From contig JH720293.1 of assembly GCA_000231825.2 (NCBI GenBank), forward strand, positions 2,972,433-3,036,432: 64,000 nt of DNA, read 5' to 3'. Shown in pieces: positions 49,379 to 62,491 of this stretch (its first letter is position 1; the number at the start of each line of letters is the position of its first letter). The translations under genes were made by a program, and so were the position numbers. The notes beneath the pieces are model-generated. The model did no database searches. It was not told where the DNA came from and saw only the letters and a list, made by a program, of their open reading frames with translations. The stretch comes from Tetrahymena elliotti 4EA. Its lineage: Eukaryota; Ciliophora; Oligohymenophorea; Hymenostomatida; Tetrahymenidae.

Positions 49379-50845
49379 TCAAGGGTGTGGTGTGATGAAA
49401 AGAATACTTAAAATTAAATGTTGAATATTATTATATAATAATACAATACAAGCTGATAAAATCTGCCTTTTGTTGATTACCATTAAATAAAATTTAAAAT
49501 GTAATTCAACATAAAAGATTTAAGTATTGAGGAAATAAATTATAATTTACGATTATTTTTACTTGTTTCTTTATAAGCTGCTCAAAATGGATTTTTAATG
49601 AGATTATTAGATCTCACTAAGGTCTTCATATGAATTATCTAATTTTTCACTGCTGCTCTTCCTTTGCTTCCTTTTTTAATCTTAACTTAAAATCTCTTCA
49701 AATGTTTCTTCTTCTATGAGGGCTTCTAATTTCTTTTCTGCCTCAATATTGCTTTATGCTTTAATTTATTTTTCTATTTTCTATAAATTTGTAAAATTCT
49801 TTCTGTTTTCTTGATTTTACTCAGGTTTTATATCAGATTCATCTGATGGTGATACTTCATCACTCATGTTACACTCTTCCTCTTCATCATCTTCTCCTTA
49901 TATTGCTCTTTTTTAATCTTTATACTAGATGCTTGTTTATTTTTCATCTTCTTCATCCTTATCTGATTCAGTTACTCTGTACAGATTTCTTTGTTTATTT
50001 CTTCTGTAAGGACTTAATAATTTAATTTTACTAGGATCTTAATAACAAAGTAAAAGAAAATCTAAAAATTATAAAATATTATCTTTATCTTAAATAGGGC
50101 TGTTTTCTAGCCATAATTTAGAATATTTCTCAATAAATATTTTAAAGATATCTCTCTTTTAATGAGATTCAAATATACTGATGATATCACTTAAATTAGT
50201 TCTTGCTTTCTTAAAAAACTATTTAAGCTTCTTTTTAAAGTCACTATATTTATCGCCCTTGATGATCTTTACTTCGTGGTCCATCTATTCATATATCTTA
50301 GATCTTGGGTTAGTTAAAGAAGTTTTAAACCCAACTAGAATGTTTTTTATTAGGTTATTTGACTTATTTCTTTTTGGAGAGAAGCCATCTTAACTGTGTT
50401 CCTATAGTAAAGATATATCAAATGATAAAGTACTTTGATTTCCTGTCAAAAACTTAGGGCTAGAAAATTCTAAATTTTCTCTTGTCTAAGATAGATTAAA
50501 GTCTTGATAATTCATTTTGGAGGATGAGAGTTAAGCTAATTAAAGTTGATGATCTAGTGGGTAAATTTAGGTATTAAACAAATTTGGTTCAATTTTTGAA
50601 GATTCATTTTGTTGCTACTTAATTTTTTCAACTTATTCATCTGAACAGATAGCTGCCAAAGAAAATATATCAATGCTTTTCTTTTATTAATTTGAAGGGA
50701 TTTGATTTGAAGATATCGAGTTCAAATTTTCTCTATAATTAAATTAGTAAACATTAATTACAAAAGAAGAAAAGCTCTACTTAATATTATAAAGCTGAAA
50801 ATTTATAATAAAGTTGTGAATAGTTCTGATAATTTATTAGTCCAT
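49379..50845 (-). CDS. acidic/charged protein, unknown
   Basis: A long minus-strand frame, open from about 50745 through 49379 (TGA at 49381-49379). It encodes an S/Q-rich N-terminal part, then a helical, basic segment (DHEVKIIKGDKYSDFKKKLK and KARTNLSDIISIFESHQK), then DFLLLCYQDPSKIKLLSPY and an acidic region (GEDDEEEEECNMSDE-like). It closes with a coiled coil (NIEAEKKLEALIEEETFEEI). I do not recognise a family. The last 75 residues read after about 49620 are hydrophobic and unlike the rest, so a 3' intron or earlier end is probable. The 5' end is also unsettled: ATG at 50845 needs a splice I could not phase. Confidence 0.5.
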
Positions 50846-51312
50846 TTAGTGAAAAAATATAATATTTATAATTGGAGTAAATATGTGGAATTAATAAGAT
50901 TTAAAAATATCTTTTATAATATACCCTTTTTTGATAATTTATATTTTAATAGCTTTTGTTTAATTTTATTGATTTTATAAAAATTTAATTGTCTCAAAGC
51001 AAACACTTTCGCTTTGCAGAATTAATTTAAGCATTTATTTTTAAATATTTTGGGAAAGCAAAAAGGTCATCTTCAAAATAAAAAATAACAAGTTTCCTCA
51101 ATGCTGAAAGAGAATTATTGTCTAAATAAAAAAGATGGGGTCGAGAATATAAGAACTTCACAAGTACTTATCAAAAAAATAATTTTCGCTTACATATTCT
51201 GAACTTAAAAAAAAGCTAAATAAATTTAGCTTTCAATAAAATTTTATTAAATATCTTTCGGGTCGGTGAATAAATTAAAGAAAGTATTCTTAAAAATGAT
51301 TACATTTATCAA
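50846..51312. other. intergenic
   Basis: AT-rich spacer between two minus-strand genes; no feature recognised. Confidence 0.5.
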
Positions 51313-52071
51313 TCAAAATAGCAATTTGCATTTTAATGTAAAATTAGGAAATAGAAAAAAAGTAAAAATATTTTACAGTTCTTCTTCAAAATCTTCTTAG
51401 AAATTTTGAATTTTTGCTTTTTCTAATGAAGAGTGTAAGGTAGATATTTTGAGTTCTGACTAATTTACAGATTAAATTTCACCAGATAAATCTTCTATGT
51501 TGATAGAGTTTATTCTAGTACTTGCTTTTCTTGATAAAGATTCATAGTTCCCTTTCTAATCTTTCCTTTCAGTGGTTGTTGGAGATATGGTAGGAGATAA
51601 GCAGGATATAAAATTTACAGATTATATGGCCTTCTATACGCATGAAGGGCGGCTTCTTTATCCTTTCTTACTCTAGTTTTAAGGAGTAGGAGTTTTGCAT
51701 TCTATATTTGGTGACTAATTAGAAAAGGCTTCAATCGATTTACCAAAAAAATGATTGAGCTTAACTACTTAGTTATCTATTTTAATTTTGATTGACAGCT
51801 TATAGTAACCTTCCCTTATTTATGAAAGGCTTTGTTTTACCTTTAAGAGCTGACTTTCTTCTGGATTTATGTCTTCTTCCTAGCAAACAGTCTGCCTTTA
51901 ACAATGTTAGTAGTAACAGAGGTTGAGATCTGCCAGATAAACTGCCTTTTAAGATGTGTTTTAATTGTCTTAGCCTCCTCTCTAAGATGATTCTTCATCT
52001 GAATCTAGAGAGGGAGGCAGCCCCTGCCGCATCGAGGCGTAGGGCAGTTGTATCGGCTAATTAATCTTCAT
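51313..52071 (-). CDS. hypothetical protein, 252 residues
   Basis: Single open frame, ATG at 52071, TGA at 51315-51313. The N-terminus (INQPIQLPYASMRQGLPPSL) lies in a small GC-rich patch that stands out from the region. It is followed by DSDEESSQRGG, a C/H-bearing segment (LADLNLCYYQHCQRQTVCQE) that might bind metal but fits no finger pattern I know, and a short folded-looking stretch (REGYYKLSIKIKIDNQVVKL). The rest is S/T/P-rich with possible phosphorylation sites (SPTISPTTTERK), ending in an acidic EDFEEEL and a hydrophobic tail that may be read-through of a missed end. No family recognised. Confidence 0.55.
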
Positions 52072-55000
52072 ACCTTTGTATTGTATTATTCAAAGCAATC
52101 AATATTAATATAAACTTGTATTTTGTTTATTGGTTTGTATTTTATTAGGTATTAAAGCTGTTTGCTAGTCAGACTTTTCAAATCAAATTACTTTGTTTTA
52201 AAATTAGATATATTAATTATCAAATACTAACTAATCTTATTTGCAGATTTTTTTTAATAGCATCCAATTCAAAAATTGCTAATAAATTAAAAAATATTCA
52301 GGTGCTTTTATTTAAAATTATTTATAACACTAAATCTTTTTGAGTGATTAAAGAAATGTTAATATTTATCAACCAATCAAAAACTTTAATTAGCTTTCTG
52401 CCAAATTATTCCATTACAAATGTATTTATTTTCAATCAATAAATTATAAAAGGCCAAATACCAAATATCATTTATTATATTTATTCTAAAAGATACAAAT
52501 TTTTTTCATCTAAATATCTATCTTTTTTAGATTCCGAATTTTAATTCAAATATGTGGGATTGATATAGAGCTATTTTAAGTTTTTATGCCGAACTAAAGC
52601 AACCTTTCTTTTATTAACCTAAAATAAAAAAAGAAATAGAAGGATTCAGAAAAATATTTGATTTGTCAATTCTAACTAAGAGATTCTTTCTTTTTTTTAT
52701 TTATTTTTTGTTGTTTTTGGTATTTTATAATAAATTTGAATATTGCTATTGCATTATTATTAAAAATATGATTACATTAATAAAAAGAAAATAAAAATGT
52801 TTTTGGTTACACTAAAGCATTTCAAAATAGATAAAATTGCAATAGTTTTATACATTTGCTTTAGTTAGCATAGTAGTATGTGTTAAACATTACAAATTCA
52901 AAATAATTTACTATTAAAAAGGTATTTTTTATCATTAAACCCAAGAATGATTAAAATAAATATTAACTAGTAGATCTACCCAACATAAATAATTAAAATT
53001 TTGAAAACAAATAGTTAAAGTCATAGCATTTCTAACTAAAATCAAAATATTTCAATACACGATCTTCAATTCATTAGACATCTTCTAAAAAAATTTATTT
53101 TTACATCATTCTTAAAAAGATATTATCTTATTTTAAGTTACAATCTGACAAAATTTATAAAATTTGAAAGTAAACATACATAATAAATTCTTTTGTATTT
53201 TTGTTTAGATACAAACTAAAATAGACAATTTAAGTATCTTATTAATAAGATTAAATAGACTTACTTAAATCAACATATTTTGCTTCCATAAAAACATTTC
53301 ATTATATGTGCAAAGAGGCATCACTTTATATGTTATAGAGAGGAAAATTCAAATATTATAAACTAAAGTAAAAATTAGATGGTTAATATTAAGCAGTTTA
53401 TTGCAATAAATTTCCCAAACATAAAATTTATGCTTAAAAACTCTAATTAAAACGATAAATTAACTTGACGCTTGCAAATAACCACTTCACAATTATTTCA
53501 ATTTATCACCTTTGGATTTTTTTAAATAATTTTTAAATTTATTGTGGAAAATCTGATGTTATTTTTAACCATTTTCAAATCAAAAAGCCTTAAATAAAGT
53601 ATTTGGTTAAAGAAATTATATTAAAATTAGTTTTTGCAAGGATCAAAAATAATAATTTGAATTGGAATACTATTTGAAATACAGAAAAGAAAGCAAAAAT
53701 TATTTAAATTACAAATAATTTGAATAGAAAGTCCTAATAAGACTATATTCATTTGGTAAAGATTATTTTTTATTTTGTAACTATGTATAATTTGTTTAAA
53801 AATACAAATAAATTTCTAAAATTTTTGATGGCAAGAAATAAATAATTCATTTTTAAGAAAGTAATCATCAGATGATTATTTAAATTTTTTCTTGGATTAA
53901 TATAATTAATTATTTTTTTTTATTTTAAATTGAAATGCATTTTGTGGTAAAAAATTAGTATAAATACTGTCCTTATTATTATTTGGTAATATAAATTAAT
54001 TGCAATCAACTCATTAAAAGTAATAAAAATTTTCATTTCAAACTTACTGTAATAAATTGCGATTAGAAATATCTTTTATTGATGATTTTTTGATCTAAAT
54101 TCAGAAGATTTCTTTTGATCAAGTGAGTGATTATTGCTAATATTATTTTTTAGCTTATTATTTGAATTCGAAAGAGTTAAAAAAATGCATTTCTAAAAAG
54201 AAGAAATATATTCAATTTAAGTTAATTTTTATGCACCCTGCAATTCAATTCTAGTTTAGAAATCTTCCTTGCTAGAAAAATAAATAAGATTTAAGTAAAA
54301 TAACACTTTAAATGTAAAAAAAAATTCAAATTTGCTAAAATAAATTGAATTTCGAATAATTAAAGGGCCTCCCTTAAAAAGAATTGAAGGATAAAGAACA
54401 CATTGTATAATCACAAAGTAACCTTTAAAAAGTTAAGCAAACTAGATTAGTTAATTATATAATTTGTAAAAATGTAAGAAAATTGAGATCTTATTAGAAG
54501 AATTACTTGTATTTAAATTTTATTGCATCAAATAAATCACAAAAAGAAAAAATGTTATCTACTTTTTTTCAAATTAGCTTACAAGCAAATTAATAAAAAC
54601 AATTTTATTAAGAAATTCTCAAATATATTAGAGACCTTATCGGCCACTAACAGTATTAATATAAACACTTTCTCAAAAAAGGAATTAATGAAAATTCATG
54701 AGTTACACATAAAATTTTAAATGCAAAAGAAAATTATTAAATTATATTTTTTCTATTATCCTAATTTAGCCTTCAAATACTTTGTATTATTTTAGCTTGG
54801 TAAAGGTTAATATCCTTTTCCTAGAAAATTAAACTAATCTTTTTTCTATCTGGATTTTCTCTAAAATACATTCTGATTATTTTAAAATGCCAAAATTATT
54901 ACCTGCTAATAATTTTGTAACAAGTAAGTCTTTTCATTTTATGAAGAAAATGCTATAAAAATGAGTGAGCTATCTATTTTGAGCTAAAAAAATAAAAAAA

Positions 55001-55692
55001 GAATAAAAATTTTTTCTGTTTTTTTTTTAAAAAATAATTAGAGATTAATGTTTACCCTTCTATATCTAAATACAAATATTTGATTGAAGTATTATTACTA
55101 ACACTTTAGATAATTTATCTTATGTAATTTACTGACAAATTATTTTGACTTATTTTTAAATTATGATTCATTATTGAGGAAGAATTACATTTATTTGATT
55201 AAAAAATATTTAAAAAATATTTTGATTTATTTTTACCATCCAATAATCAATGATAACTGCTCTAGTTTTTGACATTATTACAGTGACTAAGCTATTTATT
55301 GAGCTCCATCACTACCTATATTATTTCCTCTATTTGAGAAAAATCAAATTTGGATCAAATATTTTTTGAATTAATCTTACGAATTGATTTATACAAATAA
55401 TTTATTTAGTTATTCACACTCTTGTAAGTTCTTAAATAAATTTGAAAATCCATCTGCATTTAGATTATTAAACCTTTTTTATATTTAAATTTCCTAAGTT
55501 ATATTTTAATTTTTAAGATAGGTTTTTATATATTTCTTAAACTTTTAAATTTGATTAAAATAATATTTTATTTTTAGTATTTTACATAGTTTAAATTCTA
55601 AATTAATTGTAAAATATAAATAATTATTATTGGTAATAGCGTAGAAAAGTTTTTTAAAAATTGAAAAATTAGCTAGTAGAAATTGTAAATTT
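52072..55692. other. long intergenic gap (3.6 kb)
   Basis: AT-rich DNA. A weak + strand frame at about 54485-54875 (containing ETLSATNSININTFSKKEL) could be an exon, but it has no start, no family match and no splice partners, so I do not call it a gene. Confidence 0.45.
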
Positions 55693-56455
55693 ATGGAACA
55701 ATTTTTCTATTCTCAAAAAAGAAAAAAGGATTTTCAAACTAAGCTTTTTGGAATTTCAATTAATTTACTAAATTTCGTTTAACATTCAAGTGAGTGTCAC
55801 TACCCAAAAAAAATCAAATCAAGAAGTGTAAACACTTTTTGAAGAATTAATATTGCTAAAAAATCTTTAGAATTAAATGATTACTATCCGATGTAGAGAT
55901 AAACGCTATTTAGATTAGGACAACTCTTGATTCCTAAAGATATTTATATCAAACCTTCAGATCCTATATTATTATATCTATTCAAAAAATAGAAAAGCTT
56001 TAATTTTAAATATTATGCAAATAATTACGATCCAATAGTTAATTTGATTGTTTTTAAATTTTTACAGCTTCCCAAACTCTAGCCTATATAGCATGCACCT
56101 TATTACCCTATTTTATTAGATCTATTAAAAGATTAATTTTGTGATTCTTGCTTATTAATAAAGTTATATGAATAAATAATAATTGACAAATCTACTAATT
56201 CTTGACAGTTTTATAAGGCTTCAGCTAATCCTCTAGCTCCTTCAATCCCTACTTCATTTTGTCTAAAAAAAAATAATTAGGATTCTTTTGTAAAATGTCA
56301 AAGCATAAAAGTCAACTCATCCAAATTTATTATAAGCTTATGGTGATTTTTATTGTACATCTTCGATGCATGCGTAAATGTAGATTTATGATAGTTATTT
56401 CCCCTAATTAAATAAAAGGATTACAAATGATCAACAACAAAAGCATTTTATTTGA
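55693..56455 (+). pseudogene. unresolved or broken gene, unknown family
   Basis: ATG at 55693 opens an exon (EQFFYSQKRKKDFQTKLFGI) that joins in phase, over an intron ending at CTTTAG (about 55871), to a clear coding stretch: NDYYPMQRQTLFRLGQLLIP, KPSDPILLYLFKKQKSFNFK, YYPILLDLLKDQFCDSCLLI. In-frame TGA stops it at 56203-56205, yet the same frame goes on with coding-like sequence (QFYKASANPLAPSIPTSFCL), and further on a different frame has LLQAYGDFYCTSSMHAQMQI before TGA at 56453-56455. Either there are introns I could not phase, or the gene carries a nonsense change and a frameshift. No family recognised. It lies isolated between two gaps. Confidence 0.4.
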
Positions 56456-57711
56456 AAGCAATATTGAATCAAAAATAGAATGAATTTTTTTACATATTTT
56501 AATTTGTTGCTTTCCAAGTAAAGAAATTATTTTAAGTTGTTTAAATTTTTTGAAAGATGTATTTTTAGAGAGTGTTTTCCCTAAATAATATTTCTTTTAT
56601 TTTTTAAATGCTATTTTTTTCCACTAGATAATTACAATCCATAGAGAATTTACTTTACATTTACTTGTCTCTGAAAAATATTGTATTAATCTAAATAACA
56701 AATATTTTATTTTATAATATCTTAAGCAATATTATAAACTTAAAGATTCATTAGATGTACTTTTAATAAGTTTCTTCTTATATTTAATTAAAATAAGTGA
56801 GTGTTGTAAAAATAAAAATGCAACAAAAAAGATTTCATGCTTTTTATATTTAAAATATAACATTCTAAATCCACAAAATATAAAGTAAAAATACTTAAAT
56901 ACGATAAAATCATTTTTAGCATTTCAAATTTGAAAGTTTGATTAAGAACTTGTTCAAATCCAGTTAATTTTTAAATTTATATTTATCTCACAAAATTCTT
57001 TCAAAAGAAAAAAACAATTTGGTTTTTAATTTAGAAAATACACAATATTTTGATAGTAACAAAAATAAGTAAAATCAAATTAAGGATATCTAAATAATCA
57101 TTTACAAATCTCAAAATATTTTTTAAAATACATTCTAATAGTCTTTTTCAAGAGCAATAAACAAAATAGAAATTATTAATACTAATTGTAACTTGAAGAG
57201 TGAGAGTAAGTTTGAAAAAAGCAATTTAATTTCCTTGCATTATCATTTGCATGTTTTTGAATACTGACAAATAATTATATTTTAATTAAATTAAAAAGGA
57301 TTTAAATCATAAAAAAATAACTTAAAGTAGTATAATTACTGACATTAAGTAAAAATTAAACGAAAATTAAGAAGCTTAAATCAAAACACTTGTATTTGAT
57401 ACTATATGATATAAGCCACAAACAAGTAAAATGCAGGGAGAAAAAAATTAAATATTTTGAGAAATAATACTGAAAGCAAAACCTTAGATATTTAATTTGA
57501 GACTGAAGATATATCAAAATAAACTAATAAAAAAATAAGATAATACACCTATTAATAATTTCAATAGCATAATATAGATTGCATTTATTAGATTTTGATT
57601 TTTTAGTGCACTAACTTATACATATTTTAGTAACAAATTAAAGAAATTAATCATATATTATTAGTAAATGATTAAACAAATAATCAAATAAGCAAGCAAA
57701 TAAACAAACAA
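56456..57711. other. intergenic
   Basis: AT-rich leader region of the following + strand gene; the last 30 bp before its ATG are an AAGCAAGCAAATAAACAAAC-like repeat. No gene seen. Confidence 0.5.
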
Positions 57712-60700
57712 ATGGGAATAAAACTTGAAAAATTTTTAAGCTTTATAAGATAAATAGACAAGATAGATATTTATGGATAAAAAATCAGCCTTAAATTTAT
57801 GAAACAATCTGAATATAAAACAAGGTTTGGTGGTTTAATTACGCTTGTGGTAGGCCTTATGACTGGACTTTGGACTTTGGTTTCTATTTATCAGTTAATT
57901 TATTCTTAAGTAATTTCAATTATATCTCAAGAATTACTATTAGATGACAAATAAATAAATTCTATTTAATTTAGTCCTATAACATAAAGCATATTCTAAA
58001 TTGGATTCTTTAATAAATATACTTAATAACCTATCGAATAGTCCTATTTTTAAATATTTTCATATTATAATTAAGAATGTGATATTACAAATTAGAAAGT
58101 AGAAGTATAATAATTATAAAATTTAATGAGCTAGCAAATCGAATTAGTCGACTGTTCAGATCTAAAAGAGTATTATTAAGAGAGTGAAGAGTTAAGCTAA
58201 CTAAAGGAAGGTTATTTTTGTTTCAATAAAAGTAAATAATAAGGAGAAAAAGACATCTATCCTTAAATTGAATAAAACCTTATGTGCAGAAATAATATTA
58301 ATATTATAATAGTAAAAAGAAATAACTTAGATAATTATATTTTGTAAGATATATAATAAAATAGTGCGTTAGGATTATCTATTCCAACAACACTAATAGA
58401 TAATGCAAACATTTAAAATCCATTTTAAAATGCAAATATTATGAAATAATTTGATACTAGCTAATTTTTTACTAGCTAGCTGTAATAAATTTAATAAAAA
58501 TTAATGATCTAAATTACCTTATCTGCAATTAGTATTGAAGATTAAAGAAATTATTCTATTTAAGAAAATAGAGATTTGCAATCCTTCACAATTTAATCTG
58601 TTTCAGACAAAGTAAATTATTTTCTAAAAAATATATTATATTATTAATCACTCCAAATTCAGTTAATCAATAGGGCTCTTGATTCGAATGATTTAAAATA
58701 GTTGAAAAATAATGTTGATGAAACCGATATTTTGTTTAAAGTCAAGATTGGTTTTTCTGAACTAAATTACAATAAAAAATATATTAGATAATTTTAAAGT
58801 ATTCCATCTATTCTAGGTAGTTTAGGAGGAGGTATTAAGATAGTAGTTCTCATGGGATTCTTGATAGTTAGTCCTTTAAGCTCAATTCACTTCTAGAAGA
58901 CTATGCTAAATGAGGTTTTTAACTTTGAAAATGACTAAGATGATGACTCACTACAATATAATAGAAATAATCTTCATTCTTTAAAATCAATAGAAGGATT
59001 ATAGACACATAATAAAAATCACACTGGAAATAATAACACTAATAATTCGTAACACTAAGATTAAACAAAAAAATAATCTGGATCCAAAGGCTTTTTAAAA
59101 ATTAACTTTTCAGAAAACTAAAACGTCATGCATACCAGTTCTCCATAATATAGATAACCTCTTAAAAATGTTAACAATTTTAGCCAAGGAACAAACGGAA
59201 ATTAAAAGAAAGAAATCATACCTACATCTACTAAAAGTGTAGTAATACCTAAATCTATCCAGAATATAGAAAAACAGAAATAAAATAAATCTGCTTAAAA
59301 TAATAAATTAACAAATCATCTTCCATATTAAAATAGCTTGATTTTTTCTAAATAATCTCAATAGCCAGAAAGCAATTTCGAAGAGCTAAACTTTACCCAG
59401 CTGAGTTAACTTAAAGGAGGAGAAAGGAAAAATAAAATGAAAGAAATCATAAAAGGAACAATTCTAATTAATTCGTAAAGATAGATAGATTCTCAGTAAA
59501 ATTTAGAAATTAATTCCCCTATGCCTAAACTACCCTAAAGACTATCTTTTGTATCAAATGCTTAATCTCAAAATACCAATGCATTAAACAAGAAGAAACA
59601 AAATGACTAAAAGAAAGCAGAGGAGTAGATATTCGAAAAATACTTCAAAACAACATTTAATCCTCTAAAAATTTCATTTCTTTAGAGCTTATTTTACTAT
59701 ATATGGCCTTTTGGTAAATTTAAAAGAACAAAAGAATAGATGAGCTACTCTATTGATAAGCTAAATTACCATTTAGATAGTATTTATATAATTAAAAAAC
59801 TTCTTGAAATTGACAAGCTTAAGATTCTTTTGTTGGATGAAAATTAGATCAAATTATTTGAATTTTTACCAAAACCAACCATAAATTTGAAAAAAGTAGA
59901 AAATTAGTAATAATCTTTTTAAGACAGTTCTTGTTTAGTCAGTGAAGATGATTAAAAAAAAATTAATGTTTTATATTAGGATACAAGAAACGAATTGACA
60001 AAAGCCACATAAGCATTCTAAGCTTTCTAGACAATAAAATCCAAGCCTACATTAACTTAAATAGATAGAAAACTAATTGATTTACTTGATCCTAAGATAG
60101 CTGATTACTTCAACTAAGATGATGATGATAACAAATCTTAAATGATACCATTAAATTAAATGTCATAGGAGAATGAAAATAATCATCCAATAAATTTCTT
60201 TGAAAAAGATTTAACTCATAAAAACTAACTCTATAGTCTACCTGAAAATACACCTACAAATTCTTAAAATTTTATCAAAGATTCTTATTAAAAAAATAAA
60301 GGAAGCAGTGGATACATTAGCTCTCCTTTTGAGATATATAGAAGTGCAGCAAAGAAGGCCTCTATGTTCAAATAGCCATAATTAGCAATTAAGAGAGGCT
60401 CTCTTAATGTAAGTCCTTAATCTAACAAATATGATGAAGAAGTAGATTTAGAAAACAATAATTTAAAAATCTATAATTAAGGAGAATAACAAGCACAAAC
60501 AAGACTAGCTCGTTTGAAGTCACATTCCAGTGAAGACATTTAAAGTAAACTTAAAAGAAGCAAGGATCATACAATATCAAGCTCTTAAAGTAAAGAGGGT
60601 TCAGGCTTTTATTATGGTGTTAAAAATATTTCAGCTTAGTAACCCAAATCATTAGAAATGTAAAAAATCATGTTGGAAAATTCACATTTTGAATATGATA

Positions 60701-61122
60701 AAATAAATGGCGATATGGAAGAATCTCTTTATAAAGGTGAGTAGGAAAGAAGATCTTCAGGTTTAAAGCAAAAATTTGATATCAGTAACCATACAAATAA
60801 TGTCTTATCAAATTCTGTTTTAAGTGATGCAAGCCATTACATAATTGCAGATGAATCAATAAAATTGTAAAATATAGATTGCTAAAATTTACAAAAATTC
60901 ACTTAGTAAAACAAATTTAGTAAATCTTTTAATTATTCTACCTTATCATAGATGATACATAAATAAATTGAAAACTAGACTGAATAAATTTTTAGCAGTA
61001 AAAACCAGTCAGATTTACAAGAAAAAAAGAGTTCTTTAAATGAAGAAAATAAATTAGTTTCACAATATGAAATTTAAATTAACTTACAAAAAAAAATAAA
61101 TAGTTAAGAAAATGTTAATTGA
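57712..61122 (+). CDS. two-TM membrane protein with long cytoplasmic tail, unknown
   Basis: Single exon, 1,136 residues, ATG at 57712, TGA at 61120-61122. The N-terminus (MGIKLEKFLSFIRQIDKIDI) leads to SEYKTRFGGLITLVVGLMTG then LWTLVSIYQLIYSQ, the first membrane helix. About 300 residues of N/Q/I-rich soluble domain follow, then a glycine-flanked second helix (SILGSLGGGIKIVVLMGFLI) at about residues 365-390. The remaining 750 residues are a Q/N/S/K-rich tail with one more ordered stretch: FEKYFKTTFNPLKISFLQSL, SLFYYIWPFGKFKRTKEQMS, HLDSIYIIKKLLEIDKLKIL. The KxRFGG-x-helix plus late LGG-x-helix layout is common to a large ciliate family of two-TM proteins of unknown function that I recall but cannot name. 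Topology suggests a loop outside and a long tail in the cytoplasm. Confidence 0.8.
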
Positions 61123-61542
61123 TCTCGAGTAAACCATTTTTGAGTCTATATTTTCAAATAAAAAAATGTATTGTTGATGCAAAGACTTATCTAGAATGGG
61201 TAAATGATAATGTAAACGAGTAAAAATACACTGAAAGTCAATTATCCTCTTCACTAGCATGTTGAAAAAGATGTTTCAGTTGAGCTAAAAAATAATTAAA
61301 AATAAATTAGAAAAAATGACATTTTTGAAAGAAATTAGTGTGGATTTACATACTAAAATAAAAAAGTATTTATTCTTTGTTCTATTTTTGTATTAAATTT
61401 TAATTTTATTTAACAGACTTAATTTCACTTCAATTTAGCTACAAAATTTTATCATAAATTAATTAATCAATATTTTTTAATTAATTTATAATTATTTATT
61501 TTCAAATTTATCTAAAGTATATAATTTTAAAAAAGAAAAGCA
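61123..61542. other. intergenic
   Basis: AT-rich spacer between two + strand genes, with no supported feature. Confidence 0.5.
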
Positions 61543-62446
61543 ATGAAAAGAGTAAAAGGTTTATCAGCTTAAGAAAAACAAAAGGCCATATTGGAAATAT
61601 TTTTTGAGACTGTAAGGAGATTTAATTAAACTAAATAATCAATAAAATATATTTTTATATGAAAATAGAGAGATATCTTTAACAAAGAAGAAATTGAAAA
61701 AGAGGCTAAAAAGAAAAGGATCAATAGTAATTTTCTTATTTTTTTCTATATTATTCTTTTAATGTTTCTTATTTAGATCCATAGGATGTGCAGGATATTC
61801 TTAAAGTTCTAGTATAAGATAATTTAATCAATAAAGATAAGGTAGGAATAGGGTCTTTCTTTTGGTCTTTTCCTAATGAGAAAAAGGAGGAAGTATATAT
61901 ATTTTTACACATTAAGAAAGCTAATTTGTCTGAATTAAAATAGATGATTAAGGTTATAAAGAGCTTGGATGAAAAAATGATTTCATGCAATCAGAAAATT
62001 TAAGAAACAGAATAAAAAATTTAAATTGAATAGAGTTTGAGAGTATCAGTAAATCAAATTAATTTAATTTAATTTAAAAATATGATTAATAATCTAAAAA
62101 TTACAGGATAATAGAAATAACCTATTAAGTCAACATTTGAGCCTCAAAAAATTAGTTGAATAAAAATCTAAACAAGTTAATTTGTTAAAAAGAAATGACC
62201 CAAAAAGAGTTTAAGAACTGAGTAATTCAAATTTATATTTTTTTGAAAAAGGTTAATAATTTTCTTTTGATTTCACAAGAAAATAAAATAGAGTAGTATA
62301 GAGTGCTTGCTAATTTATGGGGAGATAATATTGAAGCACTTTTATCATTTTTAAGGAAAAAGCTTTACATGAATGCGTAAGATATAAAAAATTACAAAGA
62401 AGCTTTTGAAATTGATTAAGAAATAGAATATATAGAAACTGTATGA
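61543..62446 (+). CDS. MND1: meiotic recombination protein MND1
   Basis: Five exons, 61543-61611, 61669-61726, 61777-62042, 62107-62221 and 62280-62446, all in phase over introns of 50-64 nt; 224 residues. The start MKRVKGLSAQEKQKAILEIF then FETRDIFNKEEIEKEAKKK matches the MND1 N-terminal winged helix (KGLSxEEKRxxMxEIFxETxD). It goes on with VQDILKVLVQDNLINKDKVG and GSFFWSFPNE (family: GTSxYYWxFPS), a central coiled coil, and a C-terminal ANLWGDNIEALLSFLRKKL (family: ANRWTDNIxxIxxWxxxK), ending in YIETV like the FDYID end of MND1. MND1 works with HOP2 to help DMC1/RAD51 strand invasion in meiosis, in the meiotic micronucleus. The gene converges on the LRR gene, with only 45 bp between the stops. 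Confidence 0.92.
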
Positions 62447-62491
62447 ATGATTATTATTAAATTATTGCTTCTTCTTTCCTGAATACCAATC

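Noticed and set aside
54485..54875. Frame containing ETLSATNSININTFSKKEL
   Set aside because: No ATG, upstream TGA, no splice partner and no homology; kept only as a remark on the gap.
56945..56970. GTTCAAATCC, resembling a tRNA T-arm/B box
   Set aside because: No matching acceptor stem, D-arm or anticodon arm around it.
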